A stretch of 64,000 bases of DNA, from the NCBI GenBank assembly GCA_963377175.1, contig CAUJNA010001439.1, positions 1-64,000 of the forward strand, written 5' to 3'. The DNA is from Effrenium voratum. Lineage: Eukaryota; Sar; Dinophyceae; Suessiales; Symbiodiniaceae. The position numbers were made by a program, and so were the translations under genes. The notes beneath the pieces were generated by a model. That model worked only from the letters and a program-made list of their open reading frames with translations, made no database searches and was not told the DNA's origin. Positions 47,297-59,266 of this stretch are shown in pieces; within the stretch, counting starts at the first letter, position 1, and the number at the start of each line of letters is the position of its first letter.

Positions 47297-49455
47297 AAGA
47301 CTCACCGATGCTTGTGAGTGCAGTCATGTTGGCATTTGCACTGGGGGACAGAGTGCACATCAGACGAAGAAAGCTCATGGGTCTAGCTCATTAGCCCTTT
47401 TGGGGCGATTTTTGGCAGGACAACTAAGACTATTCAAAGCAACTGGACAGGCACTTAATTGTTAGTGCTAGGCCAGCCGGCAAACTCGATTCGCCTTTTT
47501 GCGATTGTGCCGGTGCAACTTGCTTTGGTTTCTGCTGGTTTAACTTGAGGAGTTTGTTGTTCTGAGTCTGACTATGGATCTGTTTGGTTTGGTGTAGTTC
47601 GCACAGTTTTCAAGCTGTGATTTCACCGACTTTTTACAAAGTGGTGTGTCGTGCAAACCCTTGCTTTACTGTGATGCGTTCTGTTTGTGAACTCACTCCA
47701 ACCGTTGCTTGAGGAGCATACTTTGCATGGGGTTGGGTTCAAGTCTACTAGGCACGCATGTGTTCTTTTCAAGCTGGGCTTTGGAGCTTGGTATGTTCTG
47801 TTTCAGGAGTCGGCTGTTCCAACTAAGTAGCTTGTTTGGCTTAGTGTTTCGGGCAAGCTGCACACTTTGAAGCAGGTTCTTGGCTTGGCCTGCGATGGGG
47901 TGGCTTGAGTGCGGTGTATGCGAAGGAGTCAGGAGGCAGTTGCAGTTTGAAGCGTGGCCTGCCAACATGTTCTTTTGCCGAAACCCACGCCTCAATTTAG
48001 GGTTCCACAGTCTCGTAAGGATTGAGAGATCAAAGCGCCGCTTTACTTGCTTTACTTGGGGACACCAGAGATGGTCGTGGGTCCTCTTGGGGGTTCGAAC
48101 ACCAATACAAGGATTCCGTTTTGATCGGGCGCCATGACCATAGCCCAAAGGAGTTTGGGACCCTGGCTCAAACGAGAAAGAAACATTTGGTAGTCCATTG
48201 TTAGCTAGGGGAGGATAAAAGAGGGACCCAAATGTCAACCAAAACCAGAGAGACCCATGTCCTCTTGAAACCGTCGATCATTTTTGAGTCCAACTCCCCC
48301 TTTGAACACCTTCAAGTGAATCGTGTGGACGCAGGCCTTTGCTTTGCCACTCTAAACGCACCATTTGCGCGTGTGCGTTTGTGCTTTTTGTGGAACTACT
48401 CTTTTTGCCTTGTCTCGAAGTATTTCAATTAATTGCAAACGCTGCGCGTTGCCCGCCTCGGCCAAGCCGAGCGCGCAGCGTCTGTGGTTCGACTGCAAGC
48501 AGCAGAGCTGGTCAAGCGGCGATTCAGGCATGGACAGGTTCTGGCGTCGTAGGACCAATTGATGTCATGGGCCGGGCTGGGCCCAAGACTAGCCTCAGAC
48601 ATGTGAGCACGCCAGGTTGAGACAAGGCTGGTTTGTCTGACGCGTCTTGCTTGGCGTGGGTGGGTTGCTGGTTGGGCACGTCTCAAATTATGCAGCCGGA
48701 CTGAGCTCCGAAAAGTTCAAGGCCCGTTGGACAGGATCTTGGGGCCAGGGGGTGGGCCGCAGAAATTGTGGGGAGGTTGGCCACTTTGGGTCCTTGTGGT
48801 GCTACTCGCGCACGGCTTGGCCCCGGTAACTCTGCTGTCTCCCCGCTGGGTTCCCTCACTTGTCTCCCTGCTCGTGCTTGCTGATTCGGACCTCGTCATG
48901 TCTTGTCAACACGTGAAGAACCCAGCTGGTTGTTCCTTCTTCTTATCCCATTCATGCGATGTACTACCTTGTCGGAACTGACATAGTCTCCATTGTTGGC
49001 AATTTGCGGCCCAATTGAAGCGAGCTGATGCGTGCCGACTGGTTTAGGGTGGAGACAATCTGTTGTTTTCGACTGGAACACCCGTCCAAACGTGGGGTGA
49101 GGGAATTGTCAAACTGAGGGAGGCCCTTTTGGCTACTTCCAAAAGAAAGCCACAAGGAAACTACGATGACTCTCTGAGAGGTCTCTCAATCGGGTTTGAC
49201 ACCCCCCCATTTTGGGGCGCTGTCCAATTTTTGAGTTTCAGGTTTTTCTCTTCACTGCTGCCGGCATGCTTTCAGGTTTTTGGTTCTGTTCATTTTTAGT
49301 AGGGGGCTGCCAAAAACGACGTGTTCTTTTGCTACCATACCAGGGGTTGGACGGCCAGGCTCCCTTAGCAGCCTTAGCTGAGCGGAGCTCCCCGATGGTC
49401 CGGCTGAGTTCCCAGGAACGGAGGCTGAAGGTTTGGTAGAGCCAGCTTGGTCCTG
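47297..49455. other. Gene-poor stretch
   Basis: Only short frames in ordinary mixed sequence. GGCTTGGTTTGGC-like and GGACAGGTTCTGGCG words are not repeated clearly. No exon could be supported, although intron sequence of the gene suggested at 50,254 onward is possible. Confidence 0.4.
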
Positions 49456-49459
49456 GGAT

Positions 49460-49579
49460 ATGGCTGTGGTTGTCAAAACCAATTGGGATCCCATTTTGCG
49501 GTAGGTGTACCACCCATTTTCTATTTTAGTGGGGATTGGGATGTTCACCGGGGGTACGGGCTTTTGACCCATGGCCGTA
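49460..49579. mobile_element. Small palindromic MITE, copy 1
   Basis: About 120 bp, starting ATGGCTGTGGTTGTCAAAACC and ending CTTTTGACCCATGGCCGTAT. The interior has TTTAGTGGGGATTGGGATGT and TCACCGGGGGTACGGG. The ends are imperfect inverted repeats of about 20 bp. No coding. Copies at 55,613-55,730 and 57,210-57,292. Confidence 0.75.
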
Positions 49580-49599
49580 TGGGACGAAATCGAACTTGC

Positions 49600-50250
49600 A
49601 AGCAACAAAAAAGGGGAAGCCCAATTTTGCTCGGAGTTGAACCAGTCATTTTGACGGCTCACATGAGCATGCGACAATCTTGGGGGACCTACATTTTTCC
49701 ATGTCCTTCGGGGGAAATGCGTATTTACTGTCCGGGGATATGCCCTTTGGGGTTTGTGGTTTGTTTCAAGGGGCGAGTCTTGGCAACCGTGGTGAACCGG
49801 ACGGTGTGGTGTTCACAACTTGCAGGAGAAGGATCCAAGTAGAGAAAACGAGCGTGCTGCGGCTGCGTGATGACTGTTTTGGGAGGGGAGAGTTCCCAGT
49901 TGTGATCTGGCGAGAGTTGTGGTTTTGTTCCTAGGATCCTAGGGGATATCAGCCCGGTGATGGCATCGCCGTCGGGCGCTGCAGCCTCGGATCGATCTTC
50001 CGGTGGGTCGACGGACGTCGCCTTTTTTCGGTTTTGGGGTCGAGAGCGCCTGGCGAAAGGCAAGCCAAAGAACCCTCTTGCCGTGCTGGTGCTTCAATGT
50101 CTTCTCTTGACTCGTACGCTTGTGAGCAACAGGGATTTGTAGAACATATTGGATTTTGCTAGGGGTTGAGCAAAAGGTCTTTACATGGGATGACCATTGG
50201 GCAAACCGCCTAACAAGATGCTATATCGGTCAACCGCCAGCTGGTTTCGT
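49600..50250. other. No supported gene
   Basis: Mixed sequence without repeats; open frames are short and lack recognisable motifs. Confidence 0.4.
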
Positions 50251-50253
50251 CAG

Positions 50254-50381
50254 TGCACGAGGGAGAGCATGCTGCGCCTGCAGGACGAGTTCGGCACGAT
50301 GAGTGCGGAGATCAAGAAGACATTCACGATCCTCCGGCATGTGCCGACCCCTTCGCCGCCAACGGCGTTTGCATGTCTCGA
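50254..50381 (+). CDS. Probable host exon 1: helical segment
   Basis: Preceded by the acceptor-like TTTCGTCAG and followed by the donor GTGAGG. It encodes CTRESMLRLQDEFGTMSAEI, KKTFTILRHVPTPSPPTAFA and CLE. Codon use is GC-rich at third positions, unlike the flanks. The open phase at its end (two bases) fits the start of the next exon at 52,831. Family unknown. Confidence 0.4.
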
Positions 50382-51879
50382 GTGAGGAGAACGAGTGGCC
50401 CGACTTCCAAGCTATGAGCCTTGTTGCACAAGCAGTGTAGTGTGTCTCACTTGAATGAACATGTTGCATGAAAGACACTTTTCGGACTCGTGTTTCCCTT
50501 TTAAAGCCACCAAGTAGCTGGAGAAAGCACTGGACCCGACGCACTTCTATGGCCAGGCTTTGGGTGCAGAAGGCAGAGAAGCAGCCGTGGCCTAAGAATC
50601 TTTCCCCGGATCCCACGGACGGATTCACCAGGCTTCCGGATTTTTGTTACTGGGGTGTTCCGCAAAAGAGTCGGGACCTCTACAGATGCCTGGGTGCCTT
50701 TTGGTGTCCTTTTCTTAAAGTGGCCATCTATTTTGAGATGATACCGTTTGGAACGGAAAGAATCCAAGGGCATTTGCGGGGAGGCTCTGGCAAGGGGGGC
50801 TTAGTGTGTGACTTGGTTGCCGTTCGGTTCTGGAAGAAAAGACCCGTTGCCGGTCCTCAATGGCTCTACGTTTTGATTCCCTGCCAGGAATCCTCGAACA
50901 TGAATTATCTGAATTTCGCCCAAATCTCTGATTATTCCGAGTCTGGAGATAGACTTAAAGCCAGAGAGAATCGGTGGTCCCCATGGTCGCTTTCGGTGGT
51001 TTGAGCATCGCCTGTTGGAGTTTGGCAAATATGAGTCGCGCTTTTCTATCGGCGCCACGTGTGAAGGGGGACATGCCAAAAAACCGCAGTTGCAGGATTG
51101 ATCGATCACCCTGATATTAACACGTCAAGAAGCCACAAAGAAGGGCGAGTTTTATGGAAGTACTTACCCTAGCGCAATTCCCTCAACCTTTTTACCCTGC
51201 AAGAGTCAGGTCAACGCTGATACACTGATTTTGAGGATCCAATGAGTTTGATGGATGTTTGACGGGCAATCCTGGAGCAGTCCGGCGGTTCCGACTCTTC
51301 AAAGAAAGAGCCACGTCGGCCGCTTCAGCTTGTGGCCTGTGGTTTGGTTTCGGCACAGGTAGCCCAGCCTATATCAGAGCCTAAATGGGTTACCGGGTTC
51401 CAGGATGCCTCGATTTTTGTTCGCATGTGTGTAGTACATCCATTCCTTGGAATCCATTGGCAACATGTACCAGTTTTCCATTGCTTAGAGTAAGAATGTT
51501 CCGAACCAAAATGTTCTAATTGTTCCAAGAATGTTCGGAACCGTTGGAATTGTTTTCCCTTGTTCGATTCGTTCGAAGCTTTTGTTTTGGGTTCTTCGAT
51601 CCCCTTGGCAACCTGTACCCCAGGCCCAATCCTTTCATTGCCTGATCCAGCGGTCAAGGAACAATACCCCAACCAGACAGGTCGCACCTGTTAAAAGAAG
51701 ACAATCCCTTACAAAGATATAAACAGATGTATATATACATGTACATACATATGGTCAGGCCCCCCGCCACGATCTACATGTTCTTTCTTCAAGTCTTTTC
51801 AAATAGTGTTTTGGCGCGATGATGATACCAAGGATGATAATCAGGACCACGCACCCCCAGCATCGACAGGGGTTCCTAT

Positions 51880-51965
51880 TTGAAACGTACGAGGAGGATG
51901 ACGACAATGATGACCATGACGATGACGACGATGGTGATTGACAATGATGATGACCCACCCTTCCC
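51880..51965. repeat. Degenerate (GAYGAY)n microsatellite
   Basis: GATGACGACAATGATGACCA-type repeats. Between 50,382 and 52,830 no other gene is supported; 51,724-51,750 is a short ATATACATGTACATACATAT tract. Confidence 0.75.
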
Positions 51966-52830
51966 ATGCGCCTCCCCTTCTGAAGCAAGGCTCGGCGCAT
52001 GTGTGCTCCTTTTAAGGACTAAAGTTCCTTACAAGATCTCTTATCCGTTGGAAGCTCCTTATTCCAAACAGGATGTTGATTTATGAAAGATGTTGAACAT
52101 AATTTAATGAACCATTCAACTATAATTTCGATTCGCAAACTTTTGTGTTGATATTTTTATTTAGAATACTTTACCAGGGGCAGGAGTTTTAAGATGAGTT
52201 TTGAATGCCTTTTAGAAAGGACTTTTGACTATCTATAATTCGGCGTTGAGCAGAAATTAGTATTGATGGAGTTTTGTTAGAAGTTCTGCTTTAAAGCAGA
52301 ACGGAGTTATTTTAAATACGCACGTGGAACACAAAACGGACAGGAACGATATGCAACGACCTGCAGGTGGGGCATCTCAATTCCGAAAGAGAGTGGAAAG
52401 AGGAATTTCGTTCCAGGCATGATTTCATGCTACTGGTGTTTTAGTGGAATTTAACGTGGACATGCTCTAATCAGAATATCAATTTAGTGTAGACTTGAAG
52501 TGCAAATCATGATCGACCAAAAGGTTTTGATTACAACAACTCGAATTTGAGTAGATAGTCGTAGCGATGGAATCTTACTAGAAGTTCAGCATGTGGTTTG
52601 GATTTGCAGCTGGGAGAGAACACAACACAGACATGATCTGCAAGAAGTAGGCCATGGGAGGGCTCAGAGAAGATGTTTTTTCGTACCCTGCCCACGTGCA
52701 CAGACCCTACTTTCCTCTTGGAAAGGGGCTTTGTGCACTTCCATGTTCGTTGGTGGGAGGGTGGCTTAGTATGGTATTTAGCAAATGGCGTTGGTCGCTT
52801 TTGCGGCGGCTTGTGCTTTAGTTTTCGCAG

Positions 52831-52898
52831 GATCCAGGAGGACTACGGCGGGCTGCACCGGGAGCGCGAGGCTTTTGAGGAGGAGAAGGCATGGAAGG
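52831..52898 (+). CDS. Probable host exon 2: coiled-coil segment
   Basis: Acceptor GTTTTCGCAG, then coding for IQEDYGGLHREREAFEEEKA and WK, then a possible donor GTTGGG. Charged heptad-like composition suggests a coiled coil. GC-rich against AT-rich flanks. Confidence 0.45.
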
Positions 52899-52921
52899 GT
52901 TGGGGGACAGACAAAAACGAA

Positions 52922-53150
52922 ATCTAGGGGTACCCCACCTTAGAACCTGCCAGTCTGGGGACAAAGACAAGACCTGCCAGGAGGACGCTTGAGCGTCACT
53001 CAAGTGATGTGCTCAAAGGAACCAACACCACCTTTCTAAAAGCTGCGGGGTCCTTCTAGGGGTACCCCTAGATTTGTCCCGCAGACGATGACAAATCTGG
53101 GGGTCCCGGCGTCCTTCTAAGGTGGTACCTTCTAGGGGTCCGCAGTTATC
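52922..53150. repeat. Cluster of nested short palindromes CTAGGGGTACCCCTAG
   Basis: The perfect 16-bp palindrome CTAGGGGTACCCCTAG is at about 53,056-53,071. A related CTAGGGGTACCCCACCTTAG at 52,925 pairs with TTCTAAGGTGGTACCTTCTA at about 53,115. GATTTGTCCCGC and GACAAATCTGGGGGTCCC form another inverted pair. No gene. Confidence 0.7.
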
Positions 53151-53384
53151 CCTTCACCATCTGCATTTTGTTCACTTTGATTCCAAAAGCTGATTTAAGA
53201 ATTGGATCCCAAGGACCTGATCATTCTAGGGCTACCTTCCGTTTCCATTCTTTCCAGGAATGCTTCTTTCTAACAAAAACACCAAACATGCTGGGGAAAC
53301 GGATCTGGTTTTTGAGAAGAACGATGGTTGAAAAGAAGGGTGAATTAACTCCTAGAACAAAGACGAAGGCAGGCAAACACACCA

Positions 53385-53546
53385 ACGCCCATAAACACGA
53401 AAAAACAACAACACAAGAACTCAAAACAACGAAGAAACAGACACAAACAACAAGCACAAAGACACACAAACAGAGAAAGACAGAAAACACAAACAAGCAC
53501 ACCCAAACCCACAAACGCAAAAACATACACACACACACACAAACAT

Positions 53547-53577
<31 letters not shown>

Positions 53578-53735
53578 GACACAAACACACAAAAAACAAG
53601 CACAAACACACGCACACACACACACACTCTTATGCACATTCACACACACAAACACATGCACATGCACAAAGTGTGTTCCGTGTCTCTTTTTGTTTTTTGT
53701 TGTGCCCATTCCGTGTGTGTGTGTGTGTTCAATGT
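53385..53735. repeat. (CA)n-rich and (GT)n microsatellites
   Basis: ACACAAACACACAAA-type repeats to 53,665, then GTGTGTGTGTGTGTGT near 53,715. The open frames over it are Thr/His/Lys or Cys/Val rows and are not genes. Confidence 0.9.
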
Positions 53736-53929
53736 GCGCATGAACATGACATCAAATAAGAATGACGCGCTACACCGCGTATCGGAAATAATGCAAATCC
53801 TTTCTGCCAGAGCAACATCCTGGAGACACATTGTGAACTTGGCAAAGCAGCGGCGCCACCAAACCAACATATTTCTAAGAGCAATGAACAGGCGCAACAA
53901 ACAAGAATTCCACATTGGAAATATTGAGA

Positions 53930-54175
53930 CACAGAGAGAAGAGCCGGGAGAAGGGAGAGAGGAGGCAAGACAAGGTAAAGGAGAGACGAGAGGAGAGAGA
54001 ACAAAGGAGAGAGAGGAGAAACACAAGAGATAAGAGGTCAGAGAGCAAAAAGGGACAATTGAGAAGGACAAGGAGAAGGAAAAGGAGAAGGAAAAGGAGA
54101 AGGTAAAGGAGAAGGTAAAGGAGAAGGTAAAGGAGAAGGTAAAGGAGAAGGTAAAGGAGAAGGTACTGTAAAGGA
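53930..54175. repeat. GA-rich tract with 12-bp repeat GGAGAAGGTAAA
   Basis: GAGAGA-rich sequence leads into about ten copies of a 12-bp unit GGAGAAGGTAAA, the first ones as GGAGAAGGAAAA. Confidence 0.85.
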
Positions 54176-54199
54176 GAAGCAAGAAGAGAGAGTTACGAT

Positions 54200-55252
54200 T
54201 GGGGCCAGCCAAAAAAGCTTAAGTGGCCCCTTCAGAGAGCACAAACGTGGAAGGCAGTTGCAGGAGTCGGAGTGGAGCAGGTTTCGGCTTATGACTTTGC
54301 TGGTGCAAAGGACACCCAATATTTTGCTGCGCAGCGGTCCTTCCCTATGGAGCCTGCTATGGAAATGCCTTAGGTGCAAATGGAGGGAACAACCATCCAG
54401 CTGTCAAGGACGAATGCAGCAAAGCGATTGAACATGTAAAGATAGCTTTGGACTTCTTGTCCGAGCCTTTCGCTGAAGGCGCGCGTTTGGCAGGAGCTGG
54501 AATCTCAGTCTGAGAGATTTGCAAGGGCTGCGAGTTCACATAGGGATTGGTGAAATCGCTACGCAGATATCGCAAATGTTTCTTGGATTTCGTCATTGTT
54601 TCGTTTGCTGGGCAGTTGAGGACCTGGCGTTGAGACTTGTGTATTGCTTCCCCAGTGCCTGCTTCGCTTGCTGCTGTTTGGAAGCAAAGGGAAGCAACCG
54701 TGCCCCATCAGCAGGGGGTGCTTTCTCATGGTACCAAAGGGGTCAACGGCAATTTGGCCATGCGTGAGGTTTGTGGCGCAGAAGCAAGCGGAGCCGGAGC
54801 CTTAGCTATGGGAGCTGGGTAGATAATGAGCAGTTCACCCATCCGTGGGTAGAAGGAACTCAGCTGTGGCAGTGATGAAGATCCCTTACGACGTACAGCA
54901 TTTTGCCCAGATGGGAGCAAGGATGCATGGTTCGCCGATCAGGCTGTTCTGGCTGCCGATCTCTTTGTTTTGGGCCAGGGTTTTGCTGCGCAGACATGCG
55001 AGGGAGATGCCGGCAAGTGGCTTTATGGTGCCATCCTTTCGGGTGCTTGTCTTGAAGGAAGAAGCGCAAACACAAACAAGGACACAAAAGACATTTACAT
55101 ACTTTGCACGAATTGGAGCTGTGCCAGAAACTTACACGAATCGGAATATGCTTAAGACGTTGTTTCTGCCAGATGCTGGCGATGTCAGCGTTGATTCAGG
55201 GCCCTTGATTGGTGAAGTGCCGGGATCATTGGCAACGTCGAAGGACTAGTTC
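54200..55252 (+). pseudogene. Decayed unknown coding region
   Basis: Protein-like pieces in changing frames: KWPLQRAQTWKAVAGVGVEQ with VSAYDFAGAKDTQYFAAQRS, then YGNALGANGGNNHPAVKDEC followed by SKAIEHVKIALDFLSEPFAE, LAMREVCGAEASGAGALAMG, AWFADQAVLAADLFVLGQGF followed by AAQTCEGDAGKWLYGAILSG, and lastly TLFLPDAGDVSVDSGPLIGE to a stop at 55,252. The pieces are too regular for noise and share one strand. I do not recognise the family. Frameshifts or introns separate the pieces. Confidence 0.35.
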
Positions 55253-55612
55253 GTCCTCAAGTCCAGGACTGTATACAGCCTGTTTTTGAAGCATCAAAAC
55301 ATTTGGAATTGGAGTTGGCCATTTTATGACACACCTAGCTGGTGGTTGGCAGGGAGCCAAGGAGCTGGTATCCAAATTTGTTCTGAACAAAAAAGCCAAA
55401 AAGGTACCATAAGTTTTGTAAGGACATGGTCGTGGTAGACACCTACTTTGAGGGTTGGTAGCTGCAACCTGACTTTGGATTTGGGAAGGCTGTGTTTAGG
55501 AGACGCCCACCAAGATGCTAGCCTGACTCAGGTACGACCGCATTCGGGATGAGCGGCGCCGCGCAGATGCTTGGCTGCAGCGGTTGTGAGCACACGAGCG
55601 GACTGGCAAGCG
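55253..55612. other. No gene seen
   Basis: Mixed-composition sequence without repeats or credible frames. Confidence 0.5.
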
Positions 55613-55730
55613 TGTGGCTGTGGGTCAAAACCAATGGTACCATTTTGGGGTAGGTGCACTACGCATTTTAGTCTATTTTAGTGGGGATTGGGATGTTCAC
55701 TGGGGGTACGGGATTTTGACCCATGGCCAT
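55613..55730. mobile_element. Small palindromic MITE, copy 2
   Basis: Left end GTGGCTGTGGGTCAAAACC, right end GGATTTTGACCCATGGCCAT; the middle has CAATGGTACCATTTTGGGG and GTGGGGATTGGGATGTTCAC. About 118 bp. Confidence 0.8.
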
Positions 55731-55979
55731 GTGAGCAAGTGAGAAGGGTATGGCTAGTTTTTTGTGTTTGTAGAGAGGACATGGGAGAAGACATCTCAAT
55801 GCACTCACGCATTAGCTGTAGTAGGACAGACTAGTGGTGCGGGAGGACACCCCAAGTTTCCCACGAAACGATGTGAGCTCGATCAGAATGTCCAGTACGG
55901 TCAAGTGCCCCGCAAAAAGCTGGAGAACGAACTGATTTTGCCATGCCCATGACGTGAATTGCTCCTTTCTTGGTGCCTC

Positions 55980-56065
55980 TTTTGGTTGCGTTAAAAGGGC
56001 GACCACAAGGAAACCAACAGTCTTTGCAGGTCCCAGTGTTGAGACATATCCATTGGATGTCCTAT
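55980..56065. repeat. Relative of the dispersed repeat at 44,505
   Basis: TTGGTTGCGTTAAAAGGGCG, CCACAAGGAAACCAACAG and GTTGAGACATATCCATTGG. Between 55,731 and 57,209 no gene could be supported. Confidence 0.4.
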
Positions 56066-57209
56066 GACAAAGATTTTGGACAGCTTTTAAAGAGAAGCCC
56101 AGAGGACATCAGGTATCAACAGTCCCCTAGAGAAAACAAAAAAACACAAAAACATACAGAACGATACGCCGAAAGGATGGATCAGACATTCAGTTCGGAG
56201 GATTTTGTTAGATCTTAGATCATGTGGTCGACAATTTCAAGCTGAGGAATCACTGAGAAATGTGTTCTTTTTGATTTGTGGCAGGCTTGGATGTTTTGTA
56301 ATTTGGCGAGATTCAAGCAAGATGCAAGCATGAACTGAGCAATTAACAACTTTATCGTTCTCCACTTCCATGCAAACACTGCACAAGGCGTCTTACTCAA
56401 CATGCCCTGGTGAATTTTAGAGAAGTGGCCTTGTGCTCGGACAATGCATGGTTTGCCATGCCAATTCAGAATCCTGGTTGAGGAAATCAGCAAGCGGCCT
56501 TTCTTTCTCACGTCGGCATGAACGCGACCTTGAGCTTCCATGATTTTTATCCTTGTGTGCGAGGGGGTTGATTGGGGGTTGGGGGTGGCGATGGGTGGCG
56601 GATGCTGAGTGGAAGGGCTCATTGCTAGTCGACATGTTCATGCTGCGTGGCCCATTTCATTTGTCCAGACACGCACAGAGATACTTGTGGAACGCTGGCC
56701 GTGCGCGTGAAATGAGTGATAAATAAGAGTTGACCAGGAAAGACGGTGTCTAAACCGCCGTAATTTTTTCTTCTTCTTTTTCATGTTTGTTGTTGGAAGG
56801 GGACCTGTCACACACAGGACTCCTCGTTGATCGTAAAAATGGCCACCGATTTGGACGTCCCTAGTCTCACCGACAGATTTTGATCGGTGAGAGCCTTGAA
56901 GCGGTTCCCAAGCTTGAGAAGCCCCTGGACTTCCCAGCTGACAATCGATACCCGGTTAGATCAAGGTAAGGGACAGTCCCCAGCAAACAGTAAGGTTAGT
57001 GCGGATATCTTCGCCGGACTCAATTCATGAAGCATGGTTCGGGGATTACGACCATTTGACTACTCCGGATCTTGAAGAAACAACTCACCTGAGATCCCTT
57101 CGCTGGCCTCATTATTTAACCATGATCAAAGTCATCCCCCAAGTGGTGAGTTAAAGGGAAACAACCAACCATGTTCTGACTTTGATAACCCCCAGAAACC
57201 GTCAAAATC

Positions 57210-57292
57210 ATGGCCATGGCTCAAAACCAATGGTACCATTTAGTGGGGATTGGGATTTTCACTGGGGGTACGGGGTTTTGACCCATGGCCAT
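57210..57292. mobile_element. Small palindromic MITE, copy 3 (shortest)
   Basis: 83 bp. Left end ATGGCCATGGCTCAAAACC and right end GGTTTTGACCCATGGCCAT pair with one mismatch. The interior lacks the segment of about 35 bp present in copies 1 and 2. Confidence 0.85.
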
Positions 57293-57360
57293 ATTGAAAA
57301 AACAGCTCACCTGAGATCACTTCAAGCAGCCCTCTGCTTACTTTTATCGTCCCCGCCAAG

Positions 57361-57458
57361 GAAATGGAGGTCCAGAACTCGGCGCGGCAGATCCGGCAAG
57401 AGCGCGAGGCGCCCGGCGCCGTTCGTTTCGCGCGACGGGACTCGCGAAACTTCGTGAG
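57361..57458 (+). CDS. Probable host exon 3: coiled-coil segment
   Basis: Acceptor CCCCGCCAAG, coding EMEVQNSARQIRQERE, then either a GC-type donor after GAGCGCGAG (57,408) or continued reading to the donor GTGAAG at 57,459. The first choice joins in phase with the exon at 58,333. GC-type donors are, to my knowledge, frequent in dinoflagellates. Confidence 0.4.
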
Positions 57459-57489
57459 GTGAAGCAAGGGCTGTGGTTGACTTCAGAAA

Positions 57490-58330
57490 AGGTGAGTGGC
57501 TCGTCGTGCTTTTGTGTTTTTGTTTTTTGTGTGCCCCTTTTTGTGGTTTGAAATGAGGTTAAAGCAAAGTTTTGTTTTTGGTGTGCTCCTTTTCTTTGTG
57601 GTTTGAAAGGGAAACCAGTAGGACAACCGAAGCCATTTTTTGGTGTGCCCTCAAAAAACAGACGCTCATGTCTCCCTACACGATTTTTCAGGTTTCACGT
57701 GAGGACAGAAGGGGTGCCAACCCCTTGAAATTTTCCATTTAAACCATGCTATTGCAACAACCTCCTTCTGGTTTCTTTTTGCAGGAATTGAACCAAGGGG
57801 GTGGTTGAAGCAAATGCCGCGCAATCGGATGCCGAAAGCTTTTGGATCATGGGACCAGATTTTGAAGGACCCATACCCCAAAGCGGCAACATGACTACAT
57901 CTCGTATATTTAGGAAGCCTCTTCTGGATTTTGCGTGAAAGGAACCAACAGAACACCTGCCCTTTCTGTCAATTGACCTTGTGGCCGGATGGCTCTGGCA
58001 AGAAAAAGCAAACAAGAGAGACTGTCAAGTCTGCGGTTTTCTCTATTGTTCCAACGTGAACAACTCGAGTCCAATCCACACGTTTTATCGTGTGTCTTGG
58101 ACTTTTGAATCCAACCATTGTCCTGTTCGGGACCACCCGTGGGCATTGATTGAGGCCTAAGAAGCCCAACAAAAACAAGACATCGAAAACACATGCTAAA
58201 TTCAATCCACCCTGCCCAAACATCGTTGGGTTGGTGGGTTGGCTTGCCATCCGCTTCTTTCGCGCAGAAGCAATGTTGCCACCAGCAACTTGTGATCCCC
58301 TCCTCCTGCTGTGGCATTTTTCTAACTGCC
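57490..58330. other. Intron-like sequence, no gene
   Basis: T-rich with TGTGTTTTTGTTTTTTGTGT and two copies of GTGCYCCTTTT...GTGGTTTGAAA near 57,530 and 57,585. No credible frame. Confidence 0.4.
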
Positions 58331-58332
58331 AG

Positions 58333-58420
58333 GAGTCCAGAGCACGGCTGAAGCAAGAGCGAGAGCAGATTGAGAAGGCGCATCGGCGGGTCCGGGAGGT
58401 CGCTCGGAAAGCTTCAACGG
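58333..58420 (+). CDS. Probable host exon 4: coiled-coil segment
   Basis: Acceptor CTAACTGCCAG, coding ESRARLKQEREQIEKAHRRV and REVARKAST, then donor GTTGGT. Strongly helical, charged and GC-rich. Confidence 0.5.
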
Positions 58421-58679
58421 GTTGGTTAGCCGCAAAGGGTCATACTGGGCGCTCCTATGTGCAGTGGAAGTGGCACGCGAGCGTGCTTGTGACGTGAGAT
58501 GTCCTAGGGAGCATGAGTGGTGTGCCTAATTAACTTTGACGCAGAAATTTGAGACTGAGCAATCTCTTGGACCAAGGCTGCCTTGAGCTCCGGGGAAGCA
58601 AATCCGAGGCTTTACCTATGTCTTCTCAAGCACTAAAACCCGGTGAGTCAATCAACGACCCCCCCGGATCGTCTTTGAG

Positions 58680-58800
58680 ACAACGGGCACGGCCCAGGAG
58701 GTGCTACAAGGCCGGCGGCGTTTCCTGCTTGAGCGGGAGAAGTTCCGCATGGAGTACGAGGCCGTTCGCCGTCAGAATTCGGACGACAAGACATCCTTGA
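58680..58800 (+). CDS. Probable host exon 5: coiled-coil segment
   Basis: Coding TTGTAQEVLQGRRRFLLERE and KFRMEYEAVRRQNSDDK. The acceptor could be TTTGAG at 58,679 or GGCCCAG at 58,697; the donor is unclear (a good GTGAGT lies at 58,856). Helical, with the ERE-F-E style of the other exons. Confidence 0.45.
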
Positions 58801-59229
58801 GTCTTAAAGGGCCTCTTCCTTTCGCGAGTTTTGAATCAACATTTCTGCGTGGCTTGTGAGTTCATGGTCTTTGGGCCCCGTGTCCCGGCCACTAGGGCTG
58901 TCTGCTGACAGAATAAACGAGACAACGTGAAGCTTCGTTGGGCGTGGCTTTTGATATGTGCCATTCGCCATGGGATCCAAGCATCCGAGCGCAGTACATC
59001 AGTGGGGGGAGAACATCACCGACAAATCTTTCTGCTTTTACCTCCCTGACCCGCAAGGAATGGCCTTGAGTCATGGTTACACGAGGCGTCATAAGCCCCC
59101 CAACTTGGACGCGCTGGGAATCTTCGGTCAAAGACTCAGGTCTAGCCTTCAGCTTTGCCGGGGGACTTCAGTTTTGGCCCCTCCAAGTGGGGGCTTCTTT
59201 TTGGGCATCCCTTGCACACGAATCAAATA

Positions 59230-59266
59230 TAATATATGTATATGTATGTATATATATATATATATT
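59230..59266. repeat. (AT)n microsatellite
   Basis: ATATGTATATGTATGTATAT then a pure TA run. Confidence 0.9.

Noticed and set aside
53168..53743. 191-codon frame rich in Thr, His and Lys
   Set aside because: Generated by the (CA)n microsatellite.
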